A program made the position numbers and the translations under genes. From assembly GCF_009727055.1 (NCBI RefSeq), contig NC_052349.1, positions 43,277,364-43,341,363 of the forward strand: a stretch of 64,000 bases of DNA, written 5' to 3'. The notes beneath the pieces were generated by a model. The model did not search any database. It saw nothing but the letters and a program-made list of their open reading frames with translations, and had not been told where the DNA came from. Positions 21,610 to 33,870 of this stretch are shown here, piece after piece. The stretch is from Benincasa hispida (lineage: Eukaryota > Streptophyta > Magnoliopsida > Cucurbitales > Cucurbitaceae). Numbering within the stretch: position 1 is the stretch's first letter; every line of letters begins with the position of its first letter.

Positions 21610-24295
21610 GAAGGAGAATTTCTAGGTCTCGTTTTAGGATGATTTTCTCGAGAAAATCAAACGAACTTGGTACCATTGGAAAGCTCTAGGAGTCTAGTTT
21701 TTGAAATCGAGCCCTTGGAAGGGAGATCTCATCGGAAAGAGGGTCGGAGAAGGAAGGAAGAGACAGAGGTGCATTTTTTGGGCGTCCCAGGCACTCGATG
21801 AAGAAACATAGATCTATACCGAGTCACATGAAATTTCAAGCTGAAAATTTAAAGTCACATTATCACCCTTATGAGTAAGTTCATAGAAGGAACTTTCGCA
21901 AGTTAAGGCCTAGAATTTTAGTTACATATTTTAGAAGTTAAGCTTAGAAAGTGTTGAACAAGCAGGCTACTTCAAGGTCTAGGGCTACTGGGGAAGATTT
22001 GAAGCTCGCAAACCACAGAAAGTTTTACACTGAAACTTTGAGGTAACATAACACGATTCCGAGCATGTTTGAAGAAGGAATTTTCTTAAAATGAGTTATG
22101 GATTTTGAGCTATTAACTTTAGAAGCTGAATTTGAAATTTTTGGGCGAACAGGCAACTACTTGCTTAACGTGGGCATCAGAAAGGAGGCGACCCGCTGAA
22201 GTTTAACCTTTTTAAATTCGACTAGATACCTGACGCCCTAAGGTAAGTTAAAAAGATTTGAAAGCGAATTATATAAATGTGAGCTTATTTCTCAAAGTGA
22301 GTCTAAAAAGGGAAACCATGACTAGTAACTAAAGTATTTTGGTGTGTTCACAGGGTTGACATTAGCTGGAAAAGCTCATCAATCTTAAAGGGATTTCCCA
22401 AAGGCTGTGAGTGACTCTAATGCTTATAAACATTATGAATGATTTAACAAGTCATGCTTTATGAAAAGTCACTTATTGGTAGCTAGTCTCAAACGTTTAC
22501 TTAGCTATTTACCTTGCTGATATTTACGAATGCTTGGTAGATTAATAACTTATAGAATATGGATAGTTCTGGTTCTAGCACGATGTTCTAAGTAATTAGT
22601 GTCTAGTGCTTATGAGGTATGTTTCCCTAGATAGAATCTAAATGATTAACATAGGCTACTAAGGGAAAACTGGGTCTATAAGACAAGCTAAGTGAGAGGT
22701 CTAGGTGAAGCACTCCTAGTAAAGTATGTTTAGCTCAATACCTCGAAGTGGTAACCGAGCTTAGAGACGGTTAATGATAGAATCCTAACTATGTACACGT
22801 AGGGTCAGTATGACTAGGAAGGTGATGGATAGAGGATCCACTTCCCAAGAGATAAAGAAAAACTTATTAATGAAGAATGTTATGCGTTGAGCTGGCTCCG
22901 TGTTAGCAAGGACTATGAGGAGGGATGAACTATGTCATTCATGGATAATTATTGATAAGTTCATACGTCCCAAGAAAATAAGCTACATGAGGTTGCTTAG
23001 CATCTTCCTCAACTATGTGCTTGGTTGATCGCATACCAAGGTGACATGATAGCCTTATTGTATAAAGGTATGCTATGTGAAGCATGCATTCTAAGGACTG
23101 TAGCTAAGTTTCCACAAATGCTAAGTGTAAGGCTATGTTCTAGATGGTTTATAAAGGATGTGATGTTAAGCATGATATGTCTTTAGTTAGTAAGACACTG
23201 AAAGCATGGAAGGTGTCTATGAAGTACCTAAGGTGTTGACGGTACTTAATGACTCCATGTGCACATAGAAGGTTCGGAAGAACTGGTCGAAGTATGGGTC
23301 TCTTGGGCCATAAGTGAGAGGCCGATGTGTGGGCTTCTTAGGCCATATTTTAGTAAAGAGGCCAAAGTATGGGTCTCTTTGAGTGAGATAGACGTTGGGG
23401 CTTGAGCGATGAATGCTCGTTCTCAACTAAGGTTTAGGAAGTATCCACAAAACGTTATCATGTTTATGCTTCAAGTGTTATGAAGCTGTTCGATGAGCTA
23501 AAGTTAATGGTTTAAGTAATGGTCATGAGTGACACACCTCGACTAAGGTAATAGTGGCAGTTGGGTCGGAGGGTCCCTTACCCAACCAGGTCGAGGTTCA
23601 ATAAGGTTATGTATAAGAGGAGACCACAAGAGTCGCTCTCTTGTAAAGATATTTAATGTGGAAGATGAGGTCTACAAGTCTCACAAAGTTGAGGCTTATG
23701 ACACCTTTTATGGTTAAACTCTAGTAGGAAGAGTGTTATATAATTACTTGCTTGGCTAATTTCTCCTTGTTAGACATGACTGATGTATATGTCCTTTATG
23801 TTCAATGGTTAATCACTCATTGGGCTTCTAGCTCACTCTGTTTAAATGTTTTCTCCACATGTAGCGGTCACTCCCTAGAAGGCGACTCTACTATTGCTCT
23901 GCCACTCAAGACCAAAATGTTAGAAGTTTATGTGAGGTTTTGTAATAAGTAGTACACATGTATTATGTCTTGTAGGGACTAATTAAATTTGGTGGGTTTT
24001 CTGCTTATGTAAAGTGTATAAGTTATACTATTGAAGAGTAATGTATAACTTGTTTAATGATTGCCATTTATTTTCAAGTTGATGATTGAGCATACATATA
24101 TAGATGTGCATTTCAAGGTTCTAAGTCAGGTTAAGCAGGTCAGTAGGCAGTAAGTACTAGCAAGAGGGTTGGTAACTGCCGCGGTCACACCTCCTTGCAG
24201 GTTTAAAGGGTAATCTGGGAGGGGGTGTGANCTGCCGCGGTCACACCTCCTTGCAGGTTTAAAGGGTAATCTGAGGGGGGGGGGTAGTGAAAATT

Positions 24296-24310
24296 TGGTA
24301 TTAGAGTATA
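24296..24310 (+). other. Gypsy primer-binding site (tRNA-Met type, mutated)
   Basis: tggtattagagtata, a few bases after the LTR end, differs from tggtatcagagc at two of the first twelve positions. Confidence 0.7.
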
Positions 24311-25977
24311 AGATTTTGGGAAGAAGAGAATTCATGCATAAGTCTGAGTCTTAGTGTGAGTCCCTAGCATGTGTAGTACTTAAGTAAGTAAAAAATGTAA
24401 AGAGGAAGTGGCAGGCAGAGCATGCAGACAATAGATGAGGATTCTGACCCTACCGCTAGAAGTTCCGAAGTTAGAAAGGATTCCAAATTTTAGAAAGGAA
24501 AAGGGTAGCAATGCAGTGGTTCAAGGAACGACTCCAGAAGGGAAGTCGAACACCACAAGGGGAAAATCAAATCTTCAGTTAGAGGACAAAGTATTTGACA
24601 AAACCATCTAGAGATTGGTGATAAGTGTTTGGTCCAGTTAGATGGATCCAAGTTGAGATAAGGCATGGAGAGGTAAAAGCCTTAAATGTGATAACATCTA
24701 CATGTACCTCAGCTTCAGAAGATGCTGAAGTATAGTTAGAATTAAACCGTTTTAAACTTCTGCGAAGAGAAACATGCACGCTAGTTAGTTGTACAGTTAA
24801 TTGGAAGGATCTCACCCAATTCGTAGAGAAAACAATTTGCGTAAGAGGAGTTTGGCTGAAGAAGAGTAGTGGTGGGTAGGTAAAGAAAACCATTGGTAAT
24901 TTTCAGTACAATCAAATGATGAGAATTTCAGACTTCCATTTGTTGGATAGTCAGATATGGAAGGACAAAGAGTTGCGAGCCAATAAGGTTTGTGTAGGAA
25001 TAGATTGAGACTTGTAGTTGGTTCAGTTTAGAATAGCAACGGGACGTATTGGCCAGCTAGCGGCTGGTATAGCCAGGAAACTTTTCGGTGTTGATTAAGG
25101 CATGCAACATTCAGGTATGTGTTATCGTGAAAGGGATGAATGGTCCCAGTGTGGGTAGGTAAGTCCGCTTAAGAAAGAAATGTTCATAGTTAGTTCATGT
25201 AGCTCAATTAGAGCAAAAGATGACTTGTTTGATGGGAAAAATAGCTAGACGCTACTAAAGCTAAAGACAGGGTTTTAGTGGAGTTTAAAAGAGTTTAGTA
25301 GTGGGATGACCTCCCTTTTCAGATGACGGTTTGTGTAATGATCCAGTGGGCAACGGAGGAGTTCCAGATATTGTAACTAGCAAAGTACTAATACAGAACT
25401 AGCATGTTTATGGTTGTTGAATCCTGATGTTATGTGAAAAGCAAGGATTATCAAGCTTGCTACTTAGAGAGGGCATCGAATTTGTTGTGAATTTGATCCT
25501 AGGTATATTGGTTCCATAGGCACTGTTCGGGATACTGGCAATATAATTGGAAGAGCTAAGGGTACTTTTATCGGGAATAGGAAACGAGGAGCATCTAGAT
25601 TCGGTACGTCACCTTAGGAAGTACCAGTCTTGGTTATAGGAAAGAGAAGATGGTATTCTTGAGTAACGTTAAGATTATTGGTAGGTCAAGAAGACAGTCA
25701 AGAATTGGTGTGTATTATTCCGACTTAGGTGAGTTCCCGTATAGTTTGAGGTAAACTGTGTGCTAAGCACATCGAGCGTGACTTCCGGGAATGCCAAGAT
25801 GGTAGAAAGTTTATGTTTGCCAAATTTTATCTTATGCTAGGGCTGAAATGTGAATTCCTATGTATGGTTCCCATGTTTAACACATGTTAACATTTTCAAA
25901 AGACAGTTTTAAAATGACTTAAGATAACTTGTTCTTAAGTTATAAAGCATAGTTAGGGGTGATGTTAAGGCCTTAGT
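24311..25977 (+). mobile_element. Decayed interior of the Tekay-like element
   Basis: About 1.7 kb after the primer site. Position implies a gag region, but no frame longer than about 100 residues exists and I cannot recognise a gag, protease or knuckle motif. It ends where a plus-strand copia LTR starts, so the rest of the element is missing. Confidence 0.5.
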
Positions 25978-27768
25978 TGTTTGGAATGTCCTAGAACTCG
26001 CAGTTCGTAAATTTTGTGTTAAACATTCTATTTATCAATAAAATATTATTGAGTATCTTATTCAATAATTTTGTTGATTTTGCATTCTATTATGAAAATC
26101 CAATAAACATATCCATGACTAGAGTTTGTATACTTTAACTTTATGTGGTGACATAAATAGGATTAAGTTAATAGTATATAGCCTAAATGGTCTATAAGTA
26201 TATGGATAAAATTGGGTATCTCATTCTCGTAACCCTATTGGATGCGACCCATTTTGTATAGGTAATACAAATGATGTGATCCACAAATCATTTATATAGA
26301 GACATGTGAGTGAGGGAATCCTATGCAATGAGTTTGCATATAGACTGGACCACGAAATTGGTCACTTTTCTTTATAATGACCTTTTACTGTTAAAACTGA
26401 CTATTTCATACTAAAGTAGACTAGGATAACTCGATCTTAATCCTGAGCTTACTATGAACTCTTGTTTACTCGGGTTGATCTGCATGGATAAGACCGGATG
26501 GATAGCTGGGGACATAACCCTGCAAGATGGAATTCACTTCTTCTCGTTTTAGGGTTAGCATATAGGTTGTTCTCTTAAGTATTGATTCCAGGTCTTGAAC
26601 AATCGGGGCCTCACCTTCTCATAATAGAAAGGGACATGATTCATAAGTAGTATTATGAATCAAATTGTTCATTAAATGGTTAGTGGGAACTTGAGGAACA
26701 AGATGTATTTACAGAGGTAAAACGGTAATTTTGACCCAGCTGTATTTATGAACGACCTGTGAAGGATTGACTAACTAATTATGGTTTACAAAAACAAAAA
26801 TATATCTACAGTGAGGAGAGTGTAACTATCAAGCTATAGTGGTGTGCTTTGATAGTTAACGAATAGTAATTAATTCGATTAAAGAGTTTAACAAATTAAT
26901 TACAGATCGTTGGAACTCATGATCTGTAGGTCCATTAGGTCCCTCTACTAGCTCTTAAATTGGAATAACAAATTGAGTATTGATGTATGAAATTAAGGTT
27001 ATGAATTTGAAATGGTCAAAGTAAATTTTAGGGTTTTCAATTGATTGTATATGATACAATTAGAAACGTTTAATTTAATTGAAATTAAAAGAATTTGGAA
27101 AATCAATTAATATATAAATTATGATTTAAATATGAAGTTGAATTTATATTGGTGAAATTGGTATTTTATTGATTTAATATGAAGATATTAAATTAATATT
27201 ATTTTAATTAAAAAGTAATTAAAATTTGTTTTATTTAAACTAATTTAAAAAATAAAATAAAATAAAATAATTTTTGAAACCATTTTTTAAGTTAATGGAT
27301 TTTTCTATTTTTTGGGAAAAATCCACTAACTACATTTTGATGTTTTATCACCAAAATCCAATTGAATCTTGTGATGATCACCAAGTAGGTGGTGCCCTCC
27401 ATGCAACCTATTGGTTTTGCATGAATTCTATCTATATAGAAGCTCCATGTAAAAAGATCATCAAGATATATGAGTTTACTGGCTGAAGTAAAAAATTTTG
27501 AAAACTCTACTCAACGCTTGTTGATCCTCAATTCAGCTTGATTTAAGTGTTTCCACCACACGTTCCTGCTTGAGCATAATGGAGAAGATCTTGGTGGTGG
27601 TTTTCTTGAAGATTCAAGCTCTATCTTGGTGGATTTCTTTTGAATTTCTGGAAGAGATCTTTAAAGGTAATATGTGTTTCAAACTCTCTTATGAATATCA
27701 TATGAACAACATAGTTTAAGTGCTTATTGATTCTGAAGTCTTTCGTTGCATATTATATTACTCATTCA
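25978..27768 (+). mobile_element. Copia 5' LTR (family C-like), plus orientation, 1791 bp
   Basis: It starts tgtttggaatgtcctagaac, comparable to tgttggattttatgtcctaa at 35750, and ends ...ttactcattca at 27768. Two bases later comes tggtatcagag. Recurring LTR blocks are present ('gggatgcgacccattttgta' type at about 26240, 'tgattccaggtcttgaacaa' at about 26580). The frame at 27274-27486 is LTR sequence. Confidence 0.82.
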
Positions 27769-27770
27769 AT

Positions 27771-27781
27771 TGGTATCAGAG
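27771..27781 (+). other. Primer-binding site, initiator tRNA-Met type
   Basis: tggtatcagag, one base short of the full 12-base match (the next base is a instead of c), directly after the LTR end. Confidence 0.85.
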
Positions 27782-28102
27782 AATGATTTAAGCGCTTAAC
27801 TATTGTTAATTTGAGTTTGGTGGGTGTTTTTTTTTTTTCGTGAACCGCATGAAATAATATACTGATATGGTTTATTCAGTGTTTTGGCATTTGAATCCTT
27901 TCAATTATGTTGTTTCTCTTGTAATTGGCTTTTGTTTGATGGGCCTTAATGTGTGCTTAAGAGTCTGTAATTCATATAGAGTCATTAGAAGTTGAAATTA
28001 GGATGTAATTGAAGAAGGAAGTGAAGAAGGCCGAGCTGCAGATTTCCAGTTCTTCAGCTTCTATTTGAATTTCAAGCGAGATTGGACCAGGTTCTACACT
28101 TA
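27782..28102 (+). mobile_element. Short leader remnant of plus-strand copia
   Basis: 320 bases related to 37720-37950 ('ttaatgtgtgcttaagagtc', 'gttgaaattaggatgtaatt'). It ends abruptly at about 28102 in a family-B LTR piece, so gag and pol are deleted. Confidence 0.65.
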
Positions 28103-29295
28103 CGAGCAATTTTTGAAGGATCATCCCCCTGTTGACTGGTTATATCCAATGGATACATAAATATATCTGTAGTGCGAAGAGTGCAATTGTTGGTCTTTAG
28201 TGGAGTGACTGGAAGTTAATGGATGTTGAATAATTAAATTAAAGAAGTTTAATTAATTATTCGAGTAGCATTGGAGCTTCAATCTACAGGTCCATTAGGT
28301 CCCCTCTGTAGCTCAACAAGGATTATTGAGAATTAATTTTGGATTAATTTGAATTGTTCAAATTAATATAGAGAATTAATTACATGTGATATAATTAATT
28401 AAAATTAATTACATGTGATATAATTAATTGAAATTAATTATATGTGATATAACTAATATAATTTATTTGATACATTATAATATAAAGTTTATTTTCAGAG
28501 GAATTAAGTATTTGAATATGATTCAAATACTAATTATATAGATGTGATTCATATAATTAAATTTAGTATAAATGTGATTTATATTAAATACCATGCATTA
28601 TTGAGAGAAATAAAACTATATGTTATATTGTATTTGATACAATATGAAAACTATAAGTTATGTGTTATATTTGATATAACATCTGTCTCTTATACACATC
28701 TAGATGTGTATAAGAGACAGGTTATATATATATATATATATACACTTATTTATTAAATTAATTTTAATTTAAATTTAATTTCAAAATTAAAGGAACGGAG
28801 TTACAACTCCCGCCCTTTAATTTTCTCTTAGTAATCATATGTGGTTGTTTTTGTTTTTCATGATGGCTTTATCTTTTTCATAGAAGAATAAAAGAGGTCT
28901 CTCAAGTGTCAGAGAGATCCTTCCTAGAAGCACTCTCCCTGCAAGTTTTTTCCTCTCTCAAATCTCTCTCCCTCTTCCCAAAAGAACACAGAGCGCACAG
29001 CTTCTGTGATTCTCATCCCCTATAGAGAATACAAAGGATTACCTCTTAGTAGTGTGCCTTTAGTTTGCTATAATTTTTGGTAGATTGGTGGTTCGAAGTG
29101 TTCGTGACCTTCGAGGAGTATTTACGCAAAGAAGTCTTTCTTCAAGGGTAAGCAAATATTAACCCTTCCTCATTCTCTTATTTGCATGATATAAAATATG
29201 TTATATGCATAATCTTATGTTCTCTATAATTTTAATCACTGTGAAAACAAAATTGGGATGATTCTGCTTCTGCAGTGGACCTCATAGTTCCTTCA
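28103..29295 (+). mobile_element. Copia LTR fragment (family B), 3' part
   Basis: It parallels 991-2179 and 17890-19030 and ends ...agttccttca at 29295. No primer site follows, so it is more likely the end of a 3' LTR. It contains a 38-base mate-pair adapter at 28683-28720, and the open frame at 28544-28756 exists only because of that adapter. Confidence 0.75.
28683..28720. other. Nextera mate-pair junction adapter (artefact)
   Basis: Two inverted 19-base Tn5 mosaic ends joined back to back; the right half is AGATGTGTATAAGAGACAG. This is the synthetic junction adapter of mate-pair libraries and not genomic DNA. Confidence 0.97.
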
Positions 29296-30143
29296 TAGGA
29301 CACATCCTAGGACGTATGGTGCAACACTTTGAGCATTTGACCTCAAAAGATTGGTCATGGATACTTCATCTAAATTAAAGATGAATTGGGAATATAGTCA
29401 GGCGCACAGTAGGAGTGTTGTGGATGTATGGTTGATCAATGATGAAAATTTGGCTAAGTGTTGGAAAACACAAGAGTAGGTTCAACTCATTAAACTTGGA
29501 AAATACTTAGAAGGTTGTGTAGTACAACTTTGGAAGCATGGTTGGACACATAAAAGGTTATTTCTGCACAATAGCTTGGGCATATGAGAGGTTCACAAGT
29601 ATAAAACATCTACTTTGAGGAGAGTTACATTAAGCAACCCTAAGTGAAGCACTTGGACGCATACTTGAAGAATATACTTACCTTGGGTACATATTGGAGA
29701 TGAAGGAGGGTGGCATTGGATGCATACCTTAAGAGTTGCATTGGGTGCAAGTTTCCTATAAGGAAAGGAGAAGTTGGATGCATACCTAAAGACATGAAGG
29801 GTTAGATGCATACTTATGGAAGTATTGCATTGGAAATCAACATTAGACAAGAGAAAGAAGGTCATCTTGGAAGCATGACCTCAAGAAGTTGGCCTCGGTA
29901 CATCTTGGACACATAGAAGACATCTTGGACGCATAGATAGGTTATGTTTGGGTGCATGCTTGAAGAATAAGGTGAATGAGTGTGCTTGGACACTTAGGAA
30001 AAATAAACAAGGGAGAAACCACATGTTGATAGGGAGGCAAGAAAACTAATAAATGAAGAAAAGTGGAGGATGAAAGCATGGTATGAGCTATGCATCCAAA
30101 GTAGAGCATAGAGGTCAATCGGGAGTTGAAGCCACGTAGGTTG
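29296..30143. other. Unassigned spacer with degenerate GGA(C/T)GCATA motif
   Basis: 848 bases between a plus-strand LTR end and the start of M3. No protein domain is seen. A loose motif (ttggacgcata / ttggatgcatac) recurs at irregular 20-70-base intervals between about 29540 and 29990. It may be part of an older repeat. Confidence 0.5.
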
Positions 30144-31839
30144 TGAAGGAAATCGGATTCTGAGATATCCATGAGCAGCGAACAAGACTATTCCAAATTA
30201 CAATCATGAATTAACATAACATTTACAGCCGACTTCAAACAAGCAGTTATACAATTCATACAAAGAAATTACAGCATGAATAAATACAAATGCAGTAAGG
30301 GAAAACTCTATACACATTTGCAGATGTGTGTCCATGCTTCGTTGCGCGATCGGTCGAACAATCAGCAACCACGAACGCTCGATCTACATGACCGCAACAC
30401 CGCACAAAAATAGAATGAACACTTCGCACTCATTCTCGTAATAAAAAAACTATGCGATTGTCTAGCAAAAACTATACGATCGTTTAGTCTATCATTTAGC
30501 TCGATCTGTCGCCTACAGACACTACACGATCGCTTATCTTAGNNNNNNNNNNNGGTGTCAGGTTGAGTCTGACACCACCAAAAAGGTGACCTTAGGATTC
30601 TCGGTGTGAGAATCCGGAGAGTGGGCTCTGTTCGGACTTCGTATGAGACAGGCGAAGGAGGAAACACCGAATGCGTACACGACTGGGCAAATGGGAGATG
30701 GTGGAGACTTATCGTAAAAAAAAAACTATGCGATTGTCTAGCAAAAACTATACGATCGTTTAGTCTATCATTTAGCTCGATCTGTCGCCTACAGACACTA
30801 CACGATCGCTTATCTTAGGCCAGCAATCATCTAGCAAAACTATGTGATCGTTTAATAAATACTTCATGATCGTTTAGCTCGCACCTGCACAATCGATTAG
30901 CTCGCCCAGCCGTCATTTAATAAATCCGAATTTACTTGACAACCACGTGACTTCTTTTGCGCGGAGAGAAAACTCAAAAACTTTTTTTATCGTTTGAAAA
31001 AAAAAACTTCCTTCTGAAAATAGGAAACCACTTTCCTTTTGAACTCACGGTTACCATGATCCAATAACCACCCATTCATATGGTTATTAAAAGAAAAAGA
31101 ATTAATTATCCAATAATTAATATTGTTAGAAATATAAATGATAACCAACTTATCATACTATATTTATAACCTATAGTTTTAATATTTCATATCATGAAAC
31201 ATATAAACCATAGTTCTTTTTCTATTCCATGGTCCTTAAAGAAAATCTCATTTACTTCAATGCTCCACTAGATGTATCTCATATATCATACCGATTATAT
31301 CATATATAATCAAAATACCTCTTGTCAATTTGAACATTTCAAATCAACACCAAAAACTGATCCTCAACTGAATCCATTGAGCTACCAAAGGGACCTCATG
31401 GATGTTTAGGTTAGATGCAAGTCTCTAGTGTCAAGGGCGTTATATACAGAGTCTAGTCATCTCGTGGTCCAGGTCTTATACAAACTCTTTGTATGGAACA
31501 CCCCCGCTCCATGTCTCCACATGAATGGTCAGGATTTACCATCTGTAGTAGTTTACAAGACTTGCAAACCTCTACAAAGAGGTTTGTATCCGTAGTGTCA
31601 CCAGGATCAGGTATCCCACCTTAATCCTTATACTACAGACCGATTTAGGTTATCACTTAAGGCATGATCCACTTTTATATCATATATACATGCTTAAGTT
31701 CACATCAGATAACCAAGGAGCTTTGTTTATTGGATATGAGTAAATGCCAGAATTAAATAACACTTATTTTATTCATTGAACAATGTGTATCTTTACATAA
31801 CAATGAGACTCCAGGAGAATTAGGACACCAATCCCAACA
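30144..31839 (-). mobile_element. Copia M3: 3' LTR (family A)
   Basis: It starts tgaaggaaatcgg and ends ...caatcccaaca at 31839, with the polypurine tract directly outside. It is homologous to 35510-35749 plus 45262-47187 and to 58858-60931. The stretch 30443-30542 is repeated exactly at 30720-30819 around an 11-N gap, so the assembled length is inflated. The base run ggttg precedes the left end. Confidence 0.85.
30443..30819. other. Misassembled duplication around an 11-N gap
   Basis: About 100 bases at 30443-30542 recur identically at 30720-30819, with N at 30543-30553 between them. Other copies of this LTR have the segment once, so this is probably a contig-join error. Confidence 0.85.
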
Positions 31840-31855
31840 ATCTCCCACTTGTCCT
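31840..31855 (-). other. Copia M3 polypurine tract
   Basis: The minus strand reads AGGACAAGTGGGAGAT directly before the 3' LTR start. The same tract (aagtgggag) precedes the C2 3' LTR at 43389. Confidence 0.9.
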
Positions 31856-32145
31856 AATGACTCGACAGACTAATGTACAATACAATATAAAAATGTACAA
31901 TATACAATAAACTAGGGCATACCCAAGTATCATCTCTAATTTGCCATAGACAAGATGCCGCATGTCCCGCAGACCCAGACTTTTTAGGGGACCCTCGAAC
32001 ATTTTAGCCTAGAGGGCCTTTGTAAATAGATCGGCAACGTTGTATCCCGTAAGGATCAGACCCTTAACTCTATACACAAGCATGTAGTCCCTCGTTCTCC
32101 GAAGATACTTGAGGAACGTCTTGACCATCGTCCAGTGATCAAATC
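31856..32145 (-). pseudogene. Copia M3: fused RNase H scraps after two deletions
   Basis: The minus strand holds only pieces of the pol 3' end: a DHWTMVKTFLKYLRRTRDYM-like stretch (about 32143-32060) followed straight away by the C-terminal 'VADLFTKAL'-like stretch (about 32045-32010). The catalytic core of RNase H between them (YTDSDF, EAEY, YCDNSGA) is gone. Upstream, the join at about 32145 is directly to the integrase-RT linker, so the entire reverse transcriptase, including YVDD, is deleted. M3 cannot copy itself. Confidence 0.82.
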
Positions 32146-33090
32146 CTTCATTACTTTCTTAAAAGACAACGGATCCTCGACCCCATCATTCGTAATGATG
32201 TTTTGGGCTTCAGTCAAACCCATGTAGCGATCTGACGGGTTTATAACCCTCCCACTATGTCGAAGCAGTCTCAACTCTTAAGCTGGTTGACTAGACGTTC
32301 CAACCTCAAAAACACTTGTTGATCTGTTGGTCTGTTCAACAACTCTTGTTGAACCCTCAGTAGTTTCAGTCTCACTTAAGATCTCACGTAAAACGAGCTT
32401 ACTTCATGGCTTATGATCCCTCATGTGATCTTCTTCCAAGAAGATAGCATTAGCGGAAACAAACACTTTGTTCTCACTTGGATCATAGAAGTATCCTCCT
32501 TTCGTTTCCTTGGGGTAGCCCACAAAGAGACAAACCTTCGAATTTGGTTCCAACTTCTTTGGGTTAGTCGCTAGCACATGTGTCGGACAGTCCCAAATTC
32601 TGAAGTGGCGTAAACTACCTTTCCGGCCTCTCTATAACTCAAAAGGTGTTTCAGAAACACTTTTCGAGGGAACGTTGTTCAGGATATAACATGCAGTCTG
32701 CACTGCATAACCCCAAAACGAGTCTGGAAGATGAGTATAACTCATCATAGACCGAACCATGTCCAACAAGGTCCTGTTTCTCCTTTCTGATACACCATTT
32801 TGCTGAGGTGTATCAGGGGCCGAGAGTTGGGATGAAATCCCATGTTCTATCATATAGTTCTGGAATTAGAGGTCCATATACTCTCCACCACGATCAGATC
32901 GTAGTGTTTTTATCTTCTTAACCAACAAGTTTTCGACTTCAGCCTTATACTCCTTGAACTTGTCAAGGGCTTCAGACTTACATTGCATTAGGAAGAGATA
33001 CCCAAACCTTGAATAATCATCTATGAAAGAGATGAAATATTCATATCCACCTTGAGTTCTAACATTCATCAGACCATAGAGGTCTGAATG
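32146..33090 (-). pseudogene. Copia M3: integrase and following linker
   Basis: The minus strand reads MNVRTQGGYEYFISFIDDYS RFGYLFL, KTLRSDRGGEYMDL, then TPQQNGVSERRNRTLLDMVR SMMSYTHLPDSFWGYAVQTA CYILNN, and the linker PSDRYMGLTEAQNIITND. The D-D-E catalytic residues (FIDD, SDRGGE and the E of SERRNR) are all visible. Stops occur after EYMDL and after TPFEL, so it is a near-intact but interrupted core. This domain inserts retrotransposon DNA. M3's retained integrase next to a missing RT marks a deletion derivative. Confidence 0.9.
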
Positions 33091-33099
33091 TATAAGCTC

Positions 33100-33870
33100 C
33101 TAGGCTTCCCTGGCTTTGTAACCTTTTCCAGTAAAAAGTCGTTTGGTCATCTTGCCTTGGAGGCATGATTCACATACAGACAAGGAGTTTTCTTCTAAAC
33201 TCTTTAGAATTCCACTTTTCACCAACTTCTCAATCCTATTGAGGTTGATGTGACCTAACCTTAGATGCCAAAGATGGGCGTTTTCTTTTGGAGAAACCTT
33301 TGGTCTTTTAGCTGTTGTTGCTGTACTAAACATTTCAATGTTAAACAAGGCTTTTATGACTAATGGCCTTAGTACATATAAGTTATTTTCCATTGAACCA
33401 TAACCAATCTCTATTCCATTCTGGAAAATAAACACTTTATTCTCAGAAAAGGAGACAGTGTAGCCTTGTTCAATGAGACAAGAAACCGAGATTAAGTTCC
33501 TCTTAATATGAGGAACTATAAAAACATTATCCAGTAACAGATAATATTTCTTGTCAACAAATAACTTCAACCTGCCTATAACAATAGCTGAAACAACCTC
33601 ACCAGTATCGACTCGAAGTGTCATTTCTCCCTGTGGCAACGTTTGCCAGGAACTGAATCCTTGAGAAAAGGAACTAACATGATTGGTAGAACCTGAATCA
33701 AGGATCCAGGCAGAATCATCATTCTCTCCCAAACATGTCTCCATGACAAATAAATCATATTTACTGTATTGTCTCCTCTTTTGGAGAGTAGTGGGATGAG
33801 GTCGTTTTCCACGAAATTCGTTTCACACGATTCTTTCCACTATAAATAATCAGTCATTTTTAAAAGCTTT
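33100..33870 (-). pseudogene. Copia M3: protease and gag-pre-integrase, gag truncated
   Basis: The minus-strand frame 33744-33100 (214 residues) contains the protease box WILDSGSTNHVSSF, then TLRVDTGEVVSAIVIGRLKL, VPHIKRNLISVSCLIEQGY, and the gag-pre-integrase motif HLWHLRLGHINLNRI with VCESCLQGKMTKR. The protease D-S-G triad is intact. Upstream, only the first ~30 residues of gag appear before the protease (33870-33750, in a shifted frame). The UBN2-like gag body and the CCHC knuckle are missing, an internal deletion of several hundred bases. Confidence 0.9.

Larger units (their letters stand above)
20889..24291 (+). mobile_element. Tekay/Del-like gypsy 5' LTR, about 3.4 kb
   Basis: It starts tgtaagacccgcacctcaat and ends in the GC-rich stretch 'cacctccttgcaggtttaaa' plus gggtaatctg and a G-run, followed by a primer site. 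The very long LTR, TGTAA start and G-rich end are typical of Tekay/Del chromoviruses. A TATA box lies at 21602-21609. The 45-base block before the end is duplicated around a single N (24231), which looks like an unmerged join. No second LTR of this family is in the window. Confidence 0.65.

Noticed and set aside
28544..28756. Plus-strand frame containing SYTHLDVYKRQ
   Set aside because: The segment is translated mate-pair adapter plus LTR sequence, not a gene.
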